Under the pieces are notes generated by a model. It worked only from the letters and a program-made list of their open reading frames with translations. It did no database searches and was not told the DNA's origin. The position numbers and the translations under genes were made by a program. DNA of 45,309 nucleotides from Lingula anatina (lineage: Eukaryota > Brachiopoda > Lingulata > Lingulida > Lingulidae), in NCBI RefSeq assembly GCF_001039355.2, contig NW_019776046.1:132720-178028 (forward strand), given 5' to 3'. Of the stretch, positions 11,941 through 22,898 are shown piece by piece. The stretch's first letter is position 1, and the number at the start of each line of letters is the position of its first letter.

Positions 11941-12114
11941 TATATAAATGTCCGGTGGAAAAGACCACAACGCGAATGTCATTAGCATAAAGCCACCACT
12001 TTGTGCAGGAATCGAACACCGTGATTGGTTGTCTCAAACAAAAGGGCGTGGCAAACGAGACAGCTTGGTAAATAGGGCGTGGTAAACGAAAGGGCGTGGC
12101 TAATGTCGGCGTGG
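11941..12114 (-). promoter_or_regulatory. Promoter-like block: TATA, CCAAT and four GGCGTGG boxes
   Basis: Read on the minus strand, this holds TTTATATAG (about 11941-11950), a CCAAT box (ACCAATCAC, about 12021-12031) and four CCACGCC boxes. Their plus-strand GGCGTGG copies are near 12044, 12075, 12092 and 12107. CCACGCCC is a known Sp/KLF-type site. Spacing and order fit a focused promoter for the gene reading leftward. Use in vivo is inferred. Confidence 0.5.
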
Positions 12115-12763
12115 TTATGGTAAATTTTTGGGAAATAAGAGAAACAGAGGATGAAATGGCTTACTGCAAAGAGTTGATAATTGAGATTTTATGTTTAAAA
12201 ATACAGGGTAATACATAAACTGAATTATTATTTTAAGGTTAATGTATAAATTCAAATTTCTCGTAACTAAAACGCGGGAAATAAATCATTTGCATGGAAA
12301 TACGGTCGGATTTTTCGCAGTAATTCTCTACATAACTCAACCATGTGTGTCTCATAAAGGTGAGTATGAGGAACGCCATTGAGTGATTTGCAATTACATG
12401 TGTATTATTTCCAATTTTAAACCGCATTGGTTATTACGGAATTAAAAGTAAAGCCCCAAACCTACCTCTAGCAGTTCTTGTTTTCTATTCTTCGACGCCC
12501 GGTGAGATTTTCGAAACAAAGCAATTCGTTCTCTGTACTTAATGTATGTGTGGCGCCGGAGATAAAACATGATATCTTAGCGATATCGATGTTGAATGAT
12601 ACTTCATCAGTCGTAATATTTTCTACCATCTCGTGATACGTCTGATACTTTGACATTGGACGCTGGAACCATTCAGCGTCTTTCTTGCGGGTTTCTAAGC
12701 TTCTCGGCGGAGTACACCAGTGCTGTGACAACATAGTGACTCTATGACGCGGTGAATGTTTAA

Positions 12764-13075
12764 CCGCCGTGAGTGCAAACCAACAGCGTGAAATTAAGGA
12801 ATGGCTGCCAGATATTTTTTCCGAGTCTCCAACTTCCTATTCCACTCCATTATGTTCAGGAAGAATGGTGTAGCCACGTTTAATTGTTCTCTCCAAAACG
12901 TTAATTATTTAGTGAATCCGCCGTGAGTGACAAACCAACATCGTGAAATTACCGAATGGCTGCCAGATATTTTTTTACAGTTCTTCAACTTCCTATTCCA
13001 CTCCATTTTGTTCAGGATGAATTGTGTGACCACGTTTATCTGTTCTCTCCAAAACCTTAGTTATTTAGAGAATCT
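12764..13075. repeat. Two-copy tandem repeat, period about 154
   Basis: Copy 1 (12764-12917) and copy 2 (12918-13075) both begin CCGCCGTGAGTG and share GAATGGCTGCCAGATATTTT, CTTCCTATTCCACTCCAT and TTCTCTCCAAAAC, with scattered substitutions. The units do not hold a shared open frame. Confidence 0.85.
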
Positions 13076-13698
13076 GTTTACCAGCTAAAAATATTTTGCA
13101 CTTCATAAGTTGATTATCTAAAAACGGAATGTGCTAGGTATTTGGATCATTCATTTTTCGAAAGTTTTTTAAGCGGTTTGCAAATGTCATCTTGTCACTC
13201 GGCTGATTTTTCATATTTGTTTTTGTTGGGGACTATATTCAACAATTAAATAATTTTCATACTTTGTCTGGAATATAGCCGCTGTCTGTCTGTCTAAAAC
13301 CCATAAATTGGTAGAACACCATGGTACATGTAGAAAATGGGATGTTTACGGCTTCAATTTCAATTTTGAAGTGAGAATCAGACAAACTAACATGACTATC
13401 TAGAGTTATAACTGCTTGGTTGATCCAACTGCATCTTATCGTAAGGGACGTTGAGCCCACCTGTTGCAGCCTTATTAAAGAACCTGAGCACCCGAGGGCA
13501 AACGCACGGGTCTGCTAACTCAGTAATTAGTATACATATCAGGGTTTGGCTGCGGGGATAAGCGTATAGAATAATGCAAATTCTGTCAGTACTTTGGTCA
13601 TGACTGCGCAAAAGTGCCCATTCAAACACGCACACAAACATAAATTTTGGGAAAGTTAAAAAATGTTAAGTCAAATCTTTATATTTAATCAACACAGA

Positions 13699-13707
13699 CA
13701 CACTACA

Positions 13708-13754
<47 letters not shown>

Positions 13755-13756
13755 GG
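13699..13756. repeat. (CA)n microsatellite
   Basis: An almost pure run of CA dinucleotides, interrupted only by single A or GG substitutions near its end. Confidence 0.95.
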
Positions 13757-14601
13757 CACACCATGTACTGTACACCTACGATTCTTACTTAAATAAAAAT
13801 AGGGGTCATTTTAATAAGGTCTCAACATTAAACACATATCAGCTGCAGTATTCATAGTTTATTAGCGCATTTTCATGAAAGTCTTGTTTAGTAGCAAATA
13901 TTGTCCAAACCCCGACTTTGATGGGGTACAGTGGGCAAAGATTCGTTGTCCAAGCTCTTGCAGGTACGGTGTAACAGTGGAAATACTACATGAAGTAAAC
14001 TGGAAAATGCAGTTGACCCCTACACACATCATGTTTTTTTGTTTTTTTTTTTCAATTAGGTTTTTATACATACACACATCAATTTATAGCACAAATCATC
14101 TGCTATGAGGCGGATAGCAGAAAATTGATATAGAGAACAATTACAGTGTCGATTACGCCCAATTTTAACAATAATTTTATACATTATCTGGTATTATTAT
14201 TATTTTGAAGCACATGACATAGGCAGTTAGGAAGTTGCATTCTTGTATAGAAAACATATAAGTATTGAAAAATCTGATCGTTCAGGTTTTCTTTTTAATC
14301 TTAAATCTAAGCGTCTACGGCAGCCAAACATTTTATTTTAAGTGGTGTACCTCACTGTTTTATTTTAAAAAAACAGGACAAGTAGGACACCGGTTGCACC
14401 TGACCGAAGCGCGATGTATTACACCTGTTGCGCCTTATAACCTACGTGTGATTCTACTGCAGCAGATATATCACTGGAGATCAACCGTTTTAAATTATTA
14501 TTTTCACCTGTCACGTGTTATGATGATAACCCCATAGACAACTACTGCATTTGTCACGGCACTGTGCCGTGCGCGAGACAAAATTAAATCCTTCCATGTC
14601 T

Positions 14602-14677
14602 CGGCCAATAAAAACACGCTGGAGCGACCCGCCGTCATTAAGACAGGGAGTGCTGCCCTAGTGGCCCAAACACCGCT
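14602..14677 (+). promoter_or_regulatory. Candidate proximal promoter/5' UTR of the choline-transporter-like gene
   Basis: A CCAATAAAAAC motif (CCAAT plus AT-rich element) lies about 65-75 bases ahead of ATG 14678. A short palindrome (CACGGCACTGTGCCGTG) sits just upstream at about 14555-14571. No clear TATA box is seen; assignment is tentative. Confidence 0.3.
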
Positions 14678-15843
14678 ATGGCTGTCCAGGTGCCAGGACT
14701 CATTGCAATCATCGTGTCGTATGTTGTCGTCTTTGCCATCGGTTTGTGGGCGGCGTGGAAGAACAGAAGACAGTGCTGCAGGGAGAAAGTGGAAGATGTC
14801 TTTCTGGCTGGGAGAGATATAGGATTATGGCTGGGCATGTTCACGTTAACAGGTATCTTTGCGCGTTTATGCAGTGATCTAAGACCCCATTCCCCATAGA
14901 CACCAACGGTCTACGTGGATCGACCCAAGTCTGCAGGGCCTTAACTGAATGGCAACCTTCCTCTTGTTTCCGACGTACTCATATAATCACCAGAACTTCT
15001 ATTTTCTGCTTAACGCCACGAGGAAGCGTGTTAATGAGTAAAACTGATTTGCATTTAGCGAGAGTCCCCTCGGATTTGGGTCGATTCACGTAGATCGGTG
15101 ATGTCTATGGGGAATGGGACCTAAGTGAGTACGTTAGTAAAAAAATAAGGTATGTGGTACCAGGTGAAACAATCATTGTGCCCTGCGTGACTGGGTATAT
15201 ATGGAGGAATGCTCGCCGTTTTTGTTTTGTTTTCTTTTCATAGTAGGTTATAACATGTTTAGCAAAACTATCTTGGTCGCCTGGTTACCTAACGGCTAGC
15301 TCTAGCATTACAGTGTCTTACGTTAATGGGACTTCACACCAAAAGAATCGCAATTAAATTTTTAATCGATGAATCAAAACAAGGATGCAAATTTGATGTA
15401 ATAAAGAGGTGACTCGATCTGCATGGGCATTATTTTACGTGCTGTTTTTGGCAAGTGTCATAACATTGGCAAAGAACTATTTTGCAAGTATGATGAAAAT
15501 ATTTGTAGTGGATGAAATATGTATGAATGGCAAAGTGGAAAAGGATTTTATTAATCTCTATTTATTTATTTTTATATTTATCTTATTAATTTCCTGATCA
15601 AGCAACACAAATGAAAGCGGCGCAAAAGAAAATGGGTCATGGGGAAGATTCATTTGAAACTTACCATGTTTTTTCCCATATGGAACAAAGTTTAATGGAT
15701 AGATAAACATATAAATAATATGTATCTTGAGAACGAATTCGGCATTTTATCACGACTTTGGGTCGTGATGTTATCTGCGTACGTGCTGAACTTAGTCGTA
15801 TGTGGACCAAAACGAAATGTCCCTTATTCAGTAGACTGTAATA

Positions 15844-15905
<62 letters not shown>

Positions 15906-18900
15906 GGTGATTGCCGGTGTCGTATACTAGGGAGACCCCTGTGCTACTAGTACAACCCGGGTCTGGTGTCCATTTAATTTTACAGGCAAGACTCGTCCTT
16001 TTTTACCCATTTACGTCATGAAAGCAATAACTTGTGTGAATATAAAGAAAGACGGGCTCTTTCAAACGCGGAAATTACGAGGCCAAAAATATTATTTTGA
16101 AAGTTCAAATTTTGTAAAGATAAAGAGAATGTGTGCATTTAGTACAACTTTAAAAGGTATGGTCACTATTACCACAGTGTAGTACCGGGTATCTGTCCAC
16201 TTTTTTTGCTTGTGGCTTGGTTAAAATTGCCGTTTATACCAATTATTCTCCCATATAGGGCCTATATCTCCTCACCGAGTGAACCAAAAAATTGACTGTA
16301 GCAGCAGCAATTTAGTTGCCTCGAAAGCATGCATTAGTTCTGCTTTTATTATTGTGTCTGTCTAGAAATTTGCAGGTTGTGTGTGCGCATACACCAAAGT
16401 GTACACGATGCTAGTTAACAGACACTACATATATATCCACGTTTGCTGTCAAAGACCACTCCGATGTCGTTCACCCGAGACGGTGACTTGATAACAGCAT
16501 TTCCAATACGTAGAATGTACCATTACATCAGTATTAACTCGCTGATAGTTTATCTCCCGAAAGTGCAATGTAAACCAGTACCCTGCGGTTTTATCGCCCT
16601 CAAGACTCACCTGTTTTTCTCTCACAGCCCAATATCTTAGTTATACATGTACTTAAGTTTTTTTCGGTGTGTTGTCTTTCAGCACTAGTAGAGTACATGT
16701 ACACATGTTCAAGCTTTGTCCATGTTGGAATGACTTATAAGGAGCGCTTTTAAGCTAGAGCAGTTGAATTTAAATAAATGAAGAAAAGAATAATGTTTTG
16801 TCATGGTTTTTGGCACAGTTGTATAAAAGCACTGGACGACATAAGGCGTATAATCCAATTGCCTTTATAAAAATCTTGGTAGTGGGTGCCTCATTGACAT
16901 AGAGGTACTTGTTTAGATTGCCCATTTTGCTTTTCACATCTGGCGTGAAAAAATGATTTTTGATGTCTTACAGATGTCAGAGGGCTATAACAGCAGCACT
17001 TTTGTTTCATGCGTATGTCAGTAGTCATTTCTTATCCCTTATGGGGAGCACATTTGATATTAGGTCTTATGTACTAGTACTTCCCCTGCACGCCCGCCTA
17101 CTGCTCACATGCAACAGTAAAGATGTTAAGTACACGAATATTTCCCATCTTTCTCCGAAACTTCACTGTTAGTTTGTGCAAACGTAGTCCCTTTGCCTGT
17201 GTGTCTGTCCGTCTGTCTGTTTGTCCGTCTGTACGTCTGTCCGATATGTCTGTCTTTTTGCATGTCTGATCTGAGCTGATTTGTATAAGAATTGTCGCCC
17301 CTAGGATCGAATTCCGTTTCCCACTACTTTTAACAGACCTGACTTTCTTCATTTTCACATTACTAGCCCATAATATGTCATATTATATCCGTGAATAACT
17401 CTAACGTGTGCTAGTAATATGTCCCCAGATATGATTCCCCGGGTCTGTCATTTCTGGTCATCGCTAAGTTCAGTTTATTGCCAATAACTACTTTCTGTAA
17501 ACTCTCTCCTTTTCTTCATTTCAGCCACCTGGGTGGATGGCTCCATGATAGCTGGGACAGTGGAAGGGGTATTCAGTCAAGGCATGCCTGCTGTCATGGT
17601 ACCACTGGGGTATGCCGTGACACTTGTCCTAGGTGGGTATTGTATGTCATGGTACCACTGGGGTATGCCGTCACCCTTGTCCTAGGTGGGTATTGTATGT
17701 CATGGTACTACTGGGGTATGCCGTCACCCTTGTCCTAGGTGGGTATTGTATGTCATGGTACCACTGGGCTCTAAAAATTGTCTAGGACTCTAGAACAATA
17801 TGGATATGAAGCATACAAATTGCAATGATAAATAATTGTTTATAATTTACTTTTTCAGATTCAATTTTACTCCCTATTTTTTTTTTTTTTTTTTTTGTAT
17901 TTAATAGATTGTGCCTAGTGTTGATCAGTTGTATTACGGTTTGCAGCCGTAGAATGCTTATCGATATCAAACACCCGCATCTCACCTTATGTCAGGCTCA
18001 GAAAATACACTACTCCGACTTTACGTAATCCAAAATAAGGCATACTTTAACCTAAATTGGCCATCTGAGCCATAAATCATCATTTACATTGCCACCTGTC
18101 AAAAAAAAAAATGAAAGAGGTGGCAAAGAGCATTTTTGTACACCGGATTTTTTCTGAGATCGACGATTGTATAGCCATACATAGTACACGTCACACATGA
18201 CAGGGTTTTCTTTAAGAAGGGTATCTTATTTTACCCAAGATGTTTAATTTAAATCATAGCGTGGTTTACAACGCGCACTGGTACATGACAGAGAATACGG
18301 GGATATCACCGAGGAAGATGGATGCACAAATTTCGCCCTAAACAACACATGTATTTTCCAAGTTTCAAGATGCATAGGGGTACCAGCATTATAGTTAAAT
18401 GAGCAAAAATGGCCTTTTGCAGCAATAGATAAATGCCACCATTTTGATTTTTTTTACTCGAGCGCTTGCCATGCAGCACTGTTTTGTCTACTGGAGAGCA
18501 AGCTCATCCGTACACAAGGTGGAGGTGCAAAAAGAGCTTGATTCCACGCAGGGTCGGATTGATCTACGTAGAACGAAAGGTTCATTGGGAAAAGTGCCCT
18601 AGTATTACACTCATGTTTATTAGATGCAAATATGAGCATTAAACTGTCTATTGATGGATGAGCTCACGTCTACGTTAGATATACCTTAGATATACCTACA
18701 TTGACTCACGTATATATATATATTCGACTTTCACTGCTTAGACAATACTGACGTTTTATCATACAAACTGGGGTTAACAGTCAAGCTGTTGTATTAGGTT
18801 CTGAAAGGCAGCAATAAACAGCAAGAACTTTCGCTGCTACAACACGAACTATGCCCCTGCTTCATCTCCCAATTGCTGAGTGCTGAGCAGGAGGACAACA

Positions 18901-21900
18901 GGTACCATTTATGAATGACTGGTACTGTATGTCACCGCGGACATTTACGCATTTACGCTCCGGCGCGGACACTTTGACCCTAAGGCCCTCCGGTCGATGA
19001 GGATGACGCAAAATGGGTCTTTAAGTTTGGGACGTCTCATTTCTACCTCTGAGGACGTTAACCTTTTCAGTGATAGGGAACAAAACGCCTGTTGTAATTA
19101 TTTGTGGTTGTCTATCATATACATAAAGTCTGTGTTTGCATTTTATAATCTATAAGCATCATAACAGCGTGGTAGTGTACTACGTAAACAGAAGAATTGC
19201 GATAACTCGGGGTGCTGAAGTTTGACTCTACACCATCCCAGACTTAATAAGACCGTGTTTATAAACATAAACTCATAGAATAAGAAGAAAAAGAAGGAGC
19301 CAGCCAATTGCACGAAGCTACTGCTTGCAGTTTCATTCAATCTTACAACGTATTCTCCTTGACTAATTCGGCCACCGATAATTCCGAGATATAATTCCCT
19401 GGTTACTTTACCAGTACATTTGCCCCGAATTCAAAAGCACAATGACTGTCTCCATTTCACTTTGTTGTTTGGACGATGGCGTCAGTAATATTATTGCGGT
19501 TATATGTTTAGTTTTAGATGTCTACTTTCTTGGGAACATTCAGTTTAATTGTATAGTGACAACGACAAATAAAAGTAGTTTTACATGAAGAAAACATACA
19601 ACTGTAACCGAAACCAGTGCGCTTTTGACAGCTAGTACTTTCTCCAAATAGACATACACTTATTTAAAATTCAGGTATTAAAAACATGTTTTCTTTCTCG
19701 TTAAACCAACAGCTGGCCTGTTTTACGTGGAGAGAATGCGTAGCCGGGGTTACATCACTATGCTTGACGCATTTGAAAAGAAGTTTGGGGAAGTGATGAC
19801 GGTGTTGATGTTCATACCAGCGCTCTCTGGGGATTTGTTTTGGTGTGCGGCGACGCTTGCGTCTTTAGGTACGTATAGAACATATTGTTTTTTAGAGCTT
19901 AATAGTGATCCCCGCTTTTCTCTTTTTTTAAACTTCTTTTACAAAATATCAATATAACTCTTCTTACTTTATATGTTATAACTCTTTTTCTTATCACTCC
20001 CACTCTTTGTCCTGTATGTCTGTGCTCCAAAACTACTGTAAAAAGTCAACTTAGTTTTGCGTAGGCTATAATATATAAAGAAAGAAACACGTTCTCAATA
20101 CTTTCCAGGCACCACCCTGACAGTGGTGATCGGTATGGACCACTCCACTGCAGTGATCGTGTCCACCGCCGTAGTCCTGGCGTACACTCTGTTCGGGGGC
20201 CTGTACTCTGTGTCGTACACTGACGTCATACAAGTCTTCCTGTTGTTTATAGGCCTGGTAAGTGCGCTGACCTCACTTACTTTGTGTAAGAAGACTAAAG
20301 GATAATAAATTAAGCTATCAAAAATATAAAATGAACAAAAAATTATAAAAACTGAACAAGCATTATGGATATGGTTAATAGATGATGCGACAAGAAAAAA
20401 GTGCCAGAACTCATTTGCAGCTCATATCGTTACACACCTAACAGTCAAGCTATTCTAATATTTCCAATTACATGTACATGTTTGTTTTTCCTAATTTTGG
20501 GTTAGTTTGCATAATGTTTTTATAAATCCGGTGTTTTCACTTAACACTCCAACATAAAACATATGTTCAGTCAGATTCATCTCAACAGTGTTTATCCAGT
20601 ATACAGTTAGAAATGACAACGCTGTGTACTGACTCAGACAACTTGACGTTCTATTTCCACAGGGTGTCGCTGCTCCATTTGCGCTTTCTCGCCCGTCGGT
20701 CACTCCCTTGCCGGACTCCATGACCACGTGGGTCGGGGAGGTCCAGCCCAAACGTATAGCTACCTTCATAGACGTGGCCCTCCAGATCATCCTGGGGGGC
20801 ATACCTTTCCAGGTAAGGTGTGCTGAGTAGTGAAACCCGTTCGGGATACTTCGGCTGTCTCCGTGCCTCGTGGCTGGTGACGGAATTAGCCGAAGTGAGC
20901 GTCAAAGATCAATCTAGGCTCCGCGGCTAGCGTCTGAAATAAAAAAAATGTGAACATGTTTTTCTATGATACAAACGCCCTCACTTTTTCATTTTTTTTT
21001 TCACAATTTTAGGGCGTGGTGGCGGTTTATATCATATATTTTGGGTGGGGCAAAACATCTTGAACGAGATTGATATACGTGATATTCTTTTCTAAATATA
21101 AAGATTCACGAATGTATTTTTTATTATTTCATAAAATGTATGAGACAGTATTTAATTTTGCAAAGTTTTGAAGTACCGAAAACTTTTAATTTTAATTAAA
21201 ATTACTAATTGTTAAAGACCAATACATATTGGAAACTGTTACTTTCAGCCGCTGTTCCAGCGGGTTCTTGCCGTCAAAACGATAAGAAAAGCTCAGATCG
21301 TGTGCTATGCCGGAGCAGTGGGGACCGTTCTCGGTACAATACCCCCGGTTTTGCTGGGATTGGCAGCTGCCTCATCGAGTAAGTTTCTGCGCATGCTCAC
21401 AACTCAGATACCAAGGACCGGGAGTGTATTCAATGACATCATCAATGCAAATTACATGCGAACACTGATAATGTCCTAGTAATTTCAACTTCAAGCATGG
21501 TAGTTGACCACTTGGTACGATACAATTTTCGTCGTTACCTGAACAAGTCATTAACAAGACATGCACATTTACCACAGAAAGTAATCAAAAGTTTCTCGGA
21601 ATTCCTGCCTCCTATAAATAGCTTATATCAGATATTAAAAAATATCATGCATTACTGTCAATGGAAGTAACTAGAAAATACAATAAAATACCAAAAACAT
21701 ATCCTTGTTGAGAAAGAACAAAATATTTTATTTTTTATTTAATGCTTGCAGATTGGACAGAGACGGCTTACGAGGGCACCATCCCTATCCCACAGGAAGA
21801 CAAAAAGTTTATCTGCTCCCTGGTTCTCCAGTATCTGTGTCCCTTCGTGGTCTCCATGTTTGGTCTCGGGGCAATGAGCGCCGCCGTCATGTCGTCTGCT

Positions 21901-22898
21901 GATTCCCTGATTTTGTCCTCAAGTTCTTTGTTTTCAGGCAATGTTTGGAGAGTGCTGAGGAGACACAAGGTGTGTTAATGTTAACTTAAGAAAATATTGA
22001 TATGTTCCATGTTTCGAATGGAATGTCCATTGGAATGAATGTGGTTTGGCTCGTTGAAAGCGCATTTTCTGTAAACAAGCTTGATGCATTTGGAAATTTA
22101 GACCGCAGGGCAACAGATTTGAAAATTGTTATTCCGTAGGTACAGTGTATCGGTACGTGTACACCTTTATATTACATGTAAGTCTATTTCCCATCCTATC
22201 TCTCACAGCATGGGGGTGTGTGAGGGTATGTAGTATGTGACTATTGAAAACAAATTACTGACTGGAATATGAGGTGGAAAAACCGCCGATATATTATAAA
22301 ATTTAGTGATGGCCTCCACGTTTTTTTTTTTATCTAGGCTAAAGATCAAGAATTGGTCTGGGTGATGAGGTTCTTCATGTTGGTCTTCGCCGTAGTAGCC
22401 GCCTATCTAGCAATCAAAATAGAGAGCATATTTTCCTTGGCAACGCAATTCCTTGAAATCGTCTACGTTGTCCTTTTCCCGCAGCTCACAGCAGTGCTAT
22501 TTGTTGATTTCACCAATGCGTACGGTTCGATCGTTGGTTACATCCTGTCTTGGGTGATCCGGGGACTTAGCGGGGAGCCAATGCTGTCTCTGCAGCCAGT
22601 CATCTTCTGGCCTTTCTACGACCACGAGGCGAATGGCGGGGAAGGTGAGCAGCTATTTCCTCACAGGACTTTTTGCGTGATCGTCGCTTTCATAGCCATT
22701 CTTGGGGTTTCGTATGTAACCGACTTTTTCTTCAAAAATGATATTTTACCTAGGAGATTTGATATATGTCGCAGCGTCGTCAATAGCACAGACATAACAG
22801 AAAAAACAGAGAACACAGATTCTAGTCCGAGGACAACGGGCACTGACAATAAGGTTTTTCAGGAAAGTAATGGAGAACCGAAGAACACTGTCCTTTAA
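14678..22898 (+). CDS. SLC5A7-like: High-affinity choline transporter-like protein (SLC5 family, CHT1-like)
   Basis: Eight exons give a full 548-residue protein: 14678-14852, 17525-17632, 19713-19868, 20109-20257, 20663-20812, 21249-21378, 21752-21969 and 22338-22898. All joins are GT-AG and in phase. The family moves choline into cells with sodium and chloride; human CHT1 has 580 residues and 13 membrane segments. Family motifs seen: N-terminal GLIAIIV; AGRDIGL (44-50); TW at 60-61; LGY (86-88); RSRGYITMLD; LFW (136-138); FGGLYSVSYTD; GGIP (241-244); FQRVL; LQYLCP; FGLGAMSAAVMSSADS with a Ser-rich TM8 motif; and GEPMLSLQPVIFWP near the end. The C-terminal tail is Ser/Thr/Asn-rich and short. 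The residue after GGIP is Phe245 where human CHT1 has Trp254, and the TM1-2 linker (WVDGSMIAG) also diverges. It is therefore a paralogue whose substrate may not be choline. Structure is firm; substrate is inferred. Confidence 0.93.
14879..15124. mobile_element. Foldback/MITE-like element in intron 1
   Basis: Arms of about 65 bases at 14879-14942 and 15061-15124 are inverted copies. Both contain CCCATTCCCCATAGACA and the CTACGTG-ATCGACCCAA motif, with roughly four-fifths identity by eye. The interior (about 120 bases) has no frame. It starts about 27 bases after the exon-1 donor. A short CTAA or TAA may be the target duplication. This matches a non-autonomous inverted-repeat transposon. Confidence 0.75.
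15845..15902. repeat. (TA)n microsatellite
   Basis: Near-perfect alternating TA for about 58 bases in intron 1 of the transporter gene. Confidence 0.95.
17195..17255. repeat. CTGT/CCGT-rich tetranucleotide tract
   Basis: Imperfect repeats of GTCTGTCCGTCTGT type in intron 1 of the transporter gene. Confidence 0.8.
17592..17768. repeat. 53-base minisatellite containing the exon-2 end and splice donor
   Basis: Three full units (17592-17644, 17645-17697, 17698-17750) and an 18-base partial unit. Each full unit begins TGTCATGGTA and contains TTGTCCTAGGTGGGTATT, the last codons of exon 2 plus its donor. Use of donor 2 or 3 would add 53 or 106 bases and break the frame (the read-through frame meets a TAG), so donor 1 is the coding one. 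Confidence 0.95.
17769..19712 (+). other. Rest of intron 2 of the transporter gene
   Basis: No exon-like frame. A poly-T lies near 17878-17896. At about 18540-18600 a short segment (CTACGTAGAACGA, TTCATTGGGAA) recurs at about 27755-27800, so it belongs to a dispersed repeat. Confidence 0.6.
20845..20900. repeat. Short inverted repeat in intron 5 of the transporter gene
   Basis: ACTTCGGCT and its complement AGCCGAAGT flank a loop of about 25 bases, so the RNA could form a small hairpin just after the exon-5 donor. Probably incidental. Confidence 0.4.

Larger units (their letters stand above)
12115..14599. other. Intergenic between two divergent genes
   Basis: No firm gene. A minus-strand frame at 12468-12734 (88 codons from ATG) has reasonable codon use and a GTAGGT donor two bases after its stop, so it could be an upstream non-coding or uORF exon, but nothing confirms it. 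The block also holds a two-copy tandem repeat (12764-13075) and a CA microsatellite. The frames at 13257-14108 are chance or microsatellite-driven. Confidence 0.4.
14853..17524 (+). other. Intron 1 of the choline-transporter-like gene
   Basis: Contains a foldback element almost directly after the donor (14879-15124), a long (TA)n tract (15845-15902) and a CTGT-rich tract near 17195-17255. Frames at 15409, 15720, 16443, 16960 and 17098 show no exon-like context. Confidence 0.7.

Noticed and set aside
12468-12734. 88-codon minus-strand frame as a gene
   Set aside because: No leader, domain or partner exon; kept only as a possible upstream exon in the intergenic note.
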